Assembly: GCA_035967665.1 (NCBI GenBank)
Contig: JAYWLB010000025.1
Coordinates: forward strand, 1 to 64,000
DNA from: Arctic95D-9 sp035967665
GTDB lineage: Bacteria > Verrucomicrobiota > Verrucomicrobiia > Verrucomicrobiales > DEV007
Direction: 5' to 3'
Length of the DNA: 64,000 bases
The position numbers and the translations under genes were made by a program. Below are positions 62,801 through 64,000 of the stretch, piece after piece. Position 1 is the first letter of the stretch; the number at the start of each line of letters is the position of its first letter. The notes beneath the pieces are model-generated. The model was given only the letters and a program-made list of their open reading frames with translations. It was not told where the DNA came from and did not search any database.

Positions 62801-64000
62801 TTGATCGTGCCGGTGGTATTAGCCGGATTATCTCCCGTCGACTGCGCCAGGGTAACGGAATCGGCATTGATCATTCCTGAATCGAAACTTAAAATTCCGT
62901 TTCCGTATCCAGGCCCGGAAATGTGTCTCCCGATGAGAAGATCATCGATCAATAAATCAATCGTCGAGGCACCGGCTAAGTCGACATGACTGGTTTGAGG
63001 AGTGGTACCGGTGCCCGCTGTATTGCGGCCGATATTCAGATCGGCCCCGTCAGTTCCGTTTGCGGCTCGTAAGGTCAGCGAACCACCGGCAATAATACTG
63101 ACACTACCGGCGCTCTTGGCATCGCCCACTGTCCAGGTATTGACATTGATCGTGTTAGTTGACCCACCGAGAATCAAACCGCTGATGTTAGACTGGTTGC
63201 TACCCGAAGGGGTGAAACCCTGCTGGATGGTTGATGCGGTAATCGAATTGGCTCCGGCAGCAGACAGGAGCAGATCCCCTGTGCTGGCTCCGCTTCCCGC
63301 GGTGTCTGTGCCCAACAAAACACTCGCAACATTGATCGTTACGGTTGTAGCTCCACTTAAATTCACTACTCCGGTTGTTGTTCCATTGCCGGAAGTTCGG
63401 CGACCCACTTCGAGATCCCCATCTCCATCCCCGACAACTGCGGCGCCACCGCTAACCGTCAGATTAGCAGTTCCTGAATCCGAACCAACGCGCGCTGTAT
63501 CGACCGACAGTCCACTTTGAAAATCAATCGTTCCCGTGTCGTCCAGCAGGAGATGACCGATGCCGCTCGCAGCCCCCCCGATCGTTCCGCTTCCTGATCC
63601 GGAAGTGAACGTCAAATCGTTTCCACCTCCTGTAATCGTCCCCGTAATACTGATCGCACCATTTGCATCAGAAGTATTTAAAACCACATTAGCAGAAAGA
63701 GTCACATCTCCATTCAAGGTAATCGCATCAGCTCTCACATTGCCCCCAACACTGATATTCTCGGCATTCACGATGACAGCCCCGTTGATATCCGCGGGCA
63801 AACTCGAAATCGTCACCGAATCGGCCTCCGTAGAGGCGGTCGGATTCGCTGTATTCACCACGACCGAAGTCACCAATGCGGCATCCACTCTCACGGTATG
63901 AGCATCAGGACGCCGGAATTGTCCGGAAGTCAGCCCAGTGGTTGTGAGCACCAGATTTGGATCGCTGATCACATACTCATCCGTCCCGCCGTCGTACGAA
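49942..64000 (-). CDS. Second giant PATR-repeat protein, 5' end outside the window
   Basis: At least 4,680 residues are visible. The frame stays open to the window edge (the codon at 63972 is an internal GTG), so the true N-terminus lies beyond 64000. Most of it is PATR-like beta-strand repeats arranged in long modules. These open with a D-G-S-G-N-L-V-I-S-D-I motif and close with Y-x-G-G-D-G-N-D-V-V-L. Three MAM-like domains (about 59527-60055, 58920-59515 and 57800-58375; Y-H-M, W-x-x-A-T-I/V-D-L and D-I-S-L-D-D-F motifs) and a Rossmann-like domain (about 54095-54765) interrupt the array. The C-terminal VCBS plus 170-residue domain matches the downstream giant. It has no cysteine that I noticed. 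It is presumably a surface or secreted structural protein expressed with its paralogue 329 bases downstream. Confidence 0.9.
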   Translation of the reverse strand, partial: SYDGGTDEYVISDPNLVLTTTGLTSGQFRRPDAHTVRVDAALVTSVVVNTANPTASTEADSVTISSLPADINGAVIVNAENISVGGNVRADAITLNGDVTLSANVVLNTSDANGAISITGTITGGGNDLTFTSGSGSGTIGGAASGIGHLLLDDTGTIDFQSGLSVDTARVGSDSGTANLTVSGGAAVVGDGDGDLEVGRRTSGNGTTTGVVNLSGATTVTINVASVLLGTDTAGSGASTGDLLLSAAGANSITASTIQQGFTPSGSNQSNISGLILGGSTNTINVNTWTVGDAKSAGSVSIIAGGSLTLRAANGTDGADLNIGRNTAGTGTTPQTSHVDLAGASTIDLLIDDLLIGRHISGPGYGNGILSFDSGMINADSVTLAQSTGDNPANTTGTINQLGGSFTVISGVSDGGGGSAINLEDGSFTVNAGGFGVDDLLVGKNGGAAVLNVNGGSVTVGDGGSQLLIGYRDVAVPSGTTTGVVNFANATSVNIDVTDVWAGYINHASQSTYGSAAGTLTLSAAGDNEVVADNVRLGHTRSADNQGGVRTYLHLGGAENTFDVDTFVVGDFKSAATVDIVGGGTFTLTGNANVEADLRIGDNDTFITGSTTGTAPQISLLNLNGGTFNATLDEVLIGLHYGGSGSGKGELRYNAGTVTAASVILADSDRNGGSSSNDANTIGILQLGGGILDLQDGTFTEGGGTDTFTFTDGTLKDVEIIGFSVTQQGGTLQIGADGAVDDTTIRGDYTASGGEIQIQLDGTAGAGVASGHDQLVISDTLSGDNNGVLNLTGSTLALTLNFAAAAGQNFVIVDNDGTADAVVGTFTGLPEGHIFELPYLGDRYVFQITYNTEDGSASGNNVVLKSLGVAETSVEIDGSGNLVVSDINNESADLLDISVQNIGGDDYYVIKDTNTTPLVLTTSLTAADANQVGANEIHVKVASVTGGVIVGTANPTAATVDDVVTVTSLPASIAGDLEIHAETIYLGSSVTTTGGQLFDGAVTLTANVTLDGTNVEFTDTLLSDSSSTRRALEVNTSGGGITTFGGTVGGTISNVNLNLQSLTTNADGSVVLGGSINTIDNVTFNEGVTLIGNRSVNGGNITFAGVVMNDGNNLSVNGRQIDVVAGIVGGGGHVSLTATSTGIHVMADISTSGAGTIKMSSIAGGSTEGILIEGDLTTEYGAIELLGRSTTGVAVAIVDSTVSTTGTSTSGEVGGNIRITGRTSNSSSAVQLDIDATSSVIAADGSITLKTISGDANIGGEVNSGAHTLTMESGADLNLNDVTVVGGAIDLIADNDVTISSGTSITGPAAALGNVVLLSENFEGFTQGSTTAFLNTIALDNGWVNLQPETLDFVSDKGGTPSGHTGPSSDHTTGTSTGTYLYVETSSPGEGEFARLLSPVLDFTGETNTSVEFFYHMYGENIGELIVEGSSDGGATWTEFRVYSGEQGNEWKKATIDLSQFDNAGSFQLRLTGVRGDGYQGDISLDDFRFFADSGDLLVEDFENDTEFGQGPTSGQRPQQTLGAGWINVTTSVADEIDWIPDSGGTPSPDTGPGGAASSGTDHTTGTADGKYLYIETSSGVGGTSSPRPTAQLYSPVIDLSEHSTASAEFYYHMFDNGRNEMGTFNVYGSSDGGVTWSSVLFTQSGSQGNQWNLATLDLSSFAGSENFVLRVEGVAGSGYAGDISIDDFRITGDPVSNTTINIIADADGDKNGIGGAITMADGSTVNAGSGNVTLSADGNIVVSSVSTTSTITATATSGAILEGGDSGTDLTADILIATAGSGVGGGSQLDTVVNNVEASGGSGGVAIANTGSLTIGETGAAIGVTAGGGVNITSSIDLTIAAGTTVTGLGINMSAGNDLNILDGSTITGLNSGTLVQEDFETFVQGPTGAGATNIALGNGWVNVQGTDEIDWTPDAGGTPSGSTGPGTDHTTGTNSGKYLYIETSDHVLTGSTAQLHSPTLDLSAMESASLEFYYHMLGVDPEMGSLKVFVSTDGGVTWSGELFSVEANQGNTWHQATVDLNSFVGSSQVVVRFDGIAGQVTAGGGVDPGYRSDIALDDITITAVPFVKLAASGGALTMAGNSSVDGGDGDVFLSADGNITVNSVLTSGDVVLTSGNGEILDRGATPDITGGTVTFNGDVAPGLSGLGTLRVSGNLDLASDDVLSLALDGSVPDSGYDQVVVEGTVSIVDATLELNFGFVPAVNSTFVIIDNDGVDAVTGTFQFIDEARGLVELTEGSAFTSGGLVYTISYVGGTGNDVVLTAHGEAETEVSIDGSGNLVISDINNESADNIQITIENIGGTNYYVIKDINATPLVLTTPIAAADANRISESEIHVRVDAVSAGLDVNTANPTEGGATDSVTISSVLTFAGAVEINAETINLNTNITGTTQTYTGAIVLGASVELDATTLTVNGSVNLGAHTLTADVSTGTSSINGSVSGTGNLTKQGVGRLDLAGSVGNTYSGLTTVSAGRLHLNNSGGNAIGGNLDITTGGQITFGRSNQIVDTAAVTMSDSGSVFNGTGSNNGASVTEIFGSFTVTGGIFNTTSGSSWTITGAGSFTGGAGNTLVLGNSGTKLLSFGSLELVNMTSTSGLTANSFAMYGNHASTVSTLHVGAGGVALNNSNLNLRRGGGGTLGSRLILEGDVTTVGTSPSAIREDTAGGTSGIAEIQLNGGHNFNVGGGGADLTVSTGVADGATQGALTKTGVGRLILSGTIENTASGVTTVSSGILHLDKTNTNAVGGNLHLAGGNLTFGADNQIVDTSAVSMSAGSVFNGTGANAGSVPVTETFASLTVDGGAFNTGFSSNLNVTGAGSFTGGAGNPVFLGNSGSSTSFGSLTLVDMSASAATLGAANSFAVYGNSSSFQSAVTVGSGGLTLENSRLNLKFGSAGALGSRLILDGDVTVSGTTTSTIVDDGGGTTGTVEVQLSSTAAAANRDFNIAAGAGLTVDVEISDGASTSGSISKSGAGTLTLTDDNTYTGTTGVNSGTLLVNGTHTGGDTYTVAEGAVLGGTGATDADVESIGTVSPGVSGPGDLATGDLNLGGGGEYVVDIDGIAPGDGAGNHDQLVVTGSVELIPARPNVILVTDSSSGDQDTIDFLVNQFGANVTTGSYISLSVADQEALAAADLVIVSRDTNSGNYSNGGGDLASGEAEVAFWEELETPTILLSSFLARNSRWDWVDTGGLASGAAAAGNETSLTAAGRADSLFAGLSNPADIYADDYDAVANDAVGGGTILATGGGGSHILAASWNAGDALGADGRVAGGARLLLAGVFGNNVGSLSADGQTLFRRAVAELLRPTLAVTVTTPPVPGHTYVIIDNDTATDAVIGAFSDQEEGSIVTAAGGELFVISYIGGDGNDVVLYGGAETQVGLRDGVLSISDITTDSVNDITVTYDGSTNTYTISESDLANVIATSGVNVISRTANSVTIDATGITSIVIDATGPDTSNAGLEAGDTVNLNGLQADLDGAVTVTAETINVGTNVVADAITLNGAVTLTADVLLDTEDVNGAIAVNGTIDGTFDLSINTGTGTANVTGAVGGSISLDEFTVLKGDAILEAGLTADQLGVATVTNADPVPATATLTVTGGAVSIGNGDGTVSIGTRDATYASNSSTTTGTVDFSAASSVTINVALVELGTMTSGSGGEGTASGHLDLSNAGLNSITATSIVVGDSPARGNTVESHIEFGGWINNVSVDTFTVGGRKTNASVTIDTGGTLTLVGNANAATDLIVGSNAANTGNNAVAVFDMSAGTFDATLDEVVLGLHNAGAGSGKGTLSFDTGTVTANSILLAAPGASGNSNTPANTTGTINFGGGVLDLQGGNIVEGGGVETFNFTDGTLKDVNIIDFTTEDTTLNREFEQSGGTFQIGADDAIDTTTIKADFTASGGEIEIQLAGTNGAGTAGGHDQIIVNPDASDGKLDLTGSSLVLELLGGFIPSQGDTFVIIDNDGTADAVTGIFSGLPEGATVSVGGQEFVISYAGGDGNDVVLFAGPAETQIDLVAGGALEITDIGSDSVNSLTVVYNEGANTYTISELDGADVIGTTGVTVISRTANSVTISGVGITAIDIDTTDPGTSIVGMNDSVTVTTNGALVLGGGIAITSDDITVGDSDISSGADIILNAGDHFILDPDGELAAAGGKIEIKVDQVGPVDTAGGTVDLSGTVTAGNEVFIEGGDDVDTFNVKPGTTSEMNIEGNGPGTLPGDVLNLVDAIDADFDPTPGATPGAGSYTFGGGQQRIDFTGIEHDNLAPDIIVTGTDSASEELTETDAPLTVSGTLTIHDLGTVSAAVDSAVGVAGTPDVLTNADFLAMFSLTSPNPIILAPDTIGTIDWVFDSNTTTFDFLALGETLTLTYTIRVTDIDGREDTQTVTIKITGTNDDPVLATDVVTVFEGAQGGSETVSGNALANDTDIDINGQGKDDVLKVVNTRFDGTPFGGSTNAGGAVVPGSVRLVDGLYGTLSIDADGNFVYTVDGSLPTTRALDTGDVGVETFIYLVSDGSGGFVEEKIVVRVVGSTGGKIGEFFGVGGSGILEGFRFAERRGTGDGGTGEPLLLLMPTYSGTAAPGSVITLSVMGADGSTLRGGSLTVVADLSGAWIAKFSGLEIGNTFYYVKVETAAPAWSTGAKGSFEVFFAPAINGSHSETDVLTVDSVMGRRLNSIALDGLIEGNAHPNGSNADWRRANGMPE
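54095..54765 (-). other. Alpha/beta (flavodoxin- or ThuA-like) domain inserted in the repeats
   Basis: About 220 residues unlike the surrounding beta repeats begin R-P-N-V-I-L-V-T-D and include A-A-D-L-V-I-V-S-R-D, P-T-I-L-L-S-S-F and G-A-R-L-L-L-A-G. Strand-loop-helix spacing suggests a Rossmann-like sandwich. The flanking sequence reads as one repeat split in two (H-D-Q-L-V-V before, V-P-G-H-T-Y-V-I-I-D-N-D after). Confidence 0.65.

Noticed and set aside
63970..64000. Translation start of the second giant at 63972
   Set aside because: The codon is GTG inside an open frame that continues to the window edge, within a recognisable repeat header, so the start lies outside.

Overview
The window looks like a Verrucomicrobia (PVC superphylum) chromosome. 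The evidence is the set of PVC-typical secreted families: DUF1552 with a DUF1587/1592/1588/1585 cytochrome, DUF1549/DUF1553 with DUF1501, several Tat-type leaders, a sulfatase, an LEPR-XLL N-terminus, and giant beta-strand-repeat proteins. Shine-Dalgarno motifs are mostly absent. I see no rRNA, tRNA, CRISPR array or insertion sequence.

Layout. Positions 1-14 kb hold periplasmic and extracellular functions. There are two separate haem-c plus Tat-protein pairs (DUF1592-type with DUF1552, minus strand; LamG-PSD1 with DUF1501, plus strand). Between them lie a BNR sialidase-like protein, a small secreted unknown, a PhoD-like phosphatase, a Tat-exported TIM-barrel epimerase and a sulfatase, which together suggest breakdown of sulfated or phosphorylated glycans. 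Positions 14-22.5 kb are more housekeeping: cmk, dcd, a coiled-coil membrane protein, an MFS transporter, a Lys/Ala-rich H1-like protein, an OmpR/HK two-component system, an orphan pseudopilin and a Nudix hydrolase. The gaps between convergent genes here carry palindromic repeats. A structured leader plus terminator precedes the MFS start codon.

Positions 22.5-64 kb are almost entirely two tandem minus-strand genes for giant paralogous surface or secreted proteins. One is a complete 9,023-aa protein; the other is an upstream protein of at least 4,680 aa that runs off the window end. The complete one starts with an LEPR-XLL motif and a metzincin-type zinc-protease motif. It continues with about 4,300 residues of autotransporter-associated beta-strand (PATR-like) repeats and then about 14 VCBS-like repeats, many split by inserted lectin-like jelly-roll domains. 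Both proteins end in the same last VCBS repeat and the same roughly 170-residue C-terminal domain, which I do not recognise and which could be a sorting or anchoring signal. The second giant has three MAM-like domains and one Rossmann-like domain inserted into its repeat array.

The most unusual features are the shared C-terminal block, the nested-domain architecture of the giants, the double-hairpin intergenic repeats with compensatory base changes, and the candidate cis-regulatory RNA ahead of the MFS gene.
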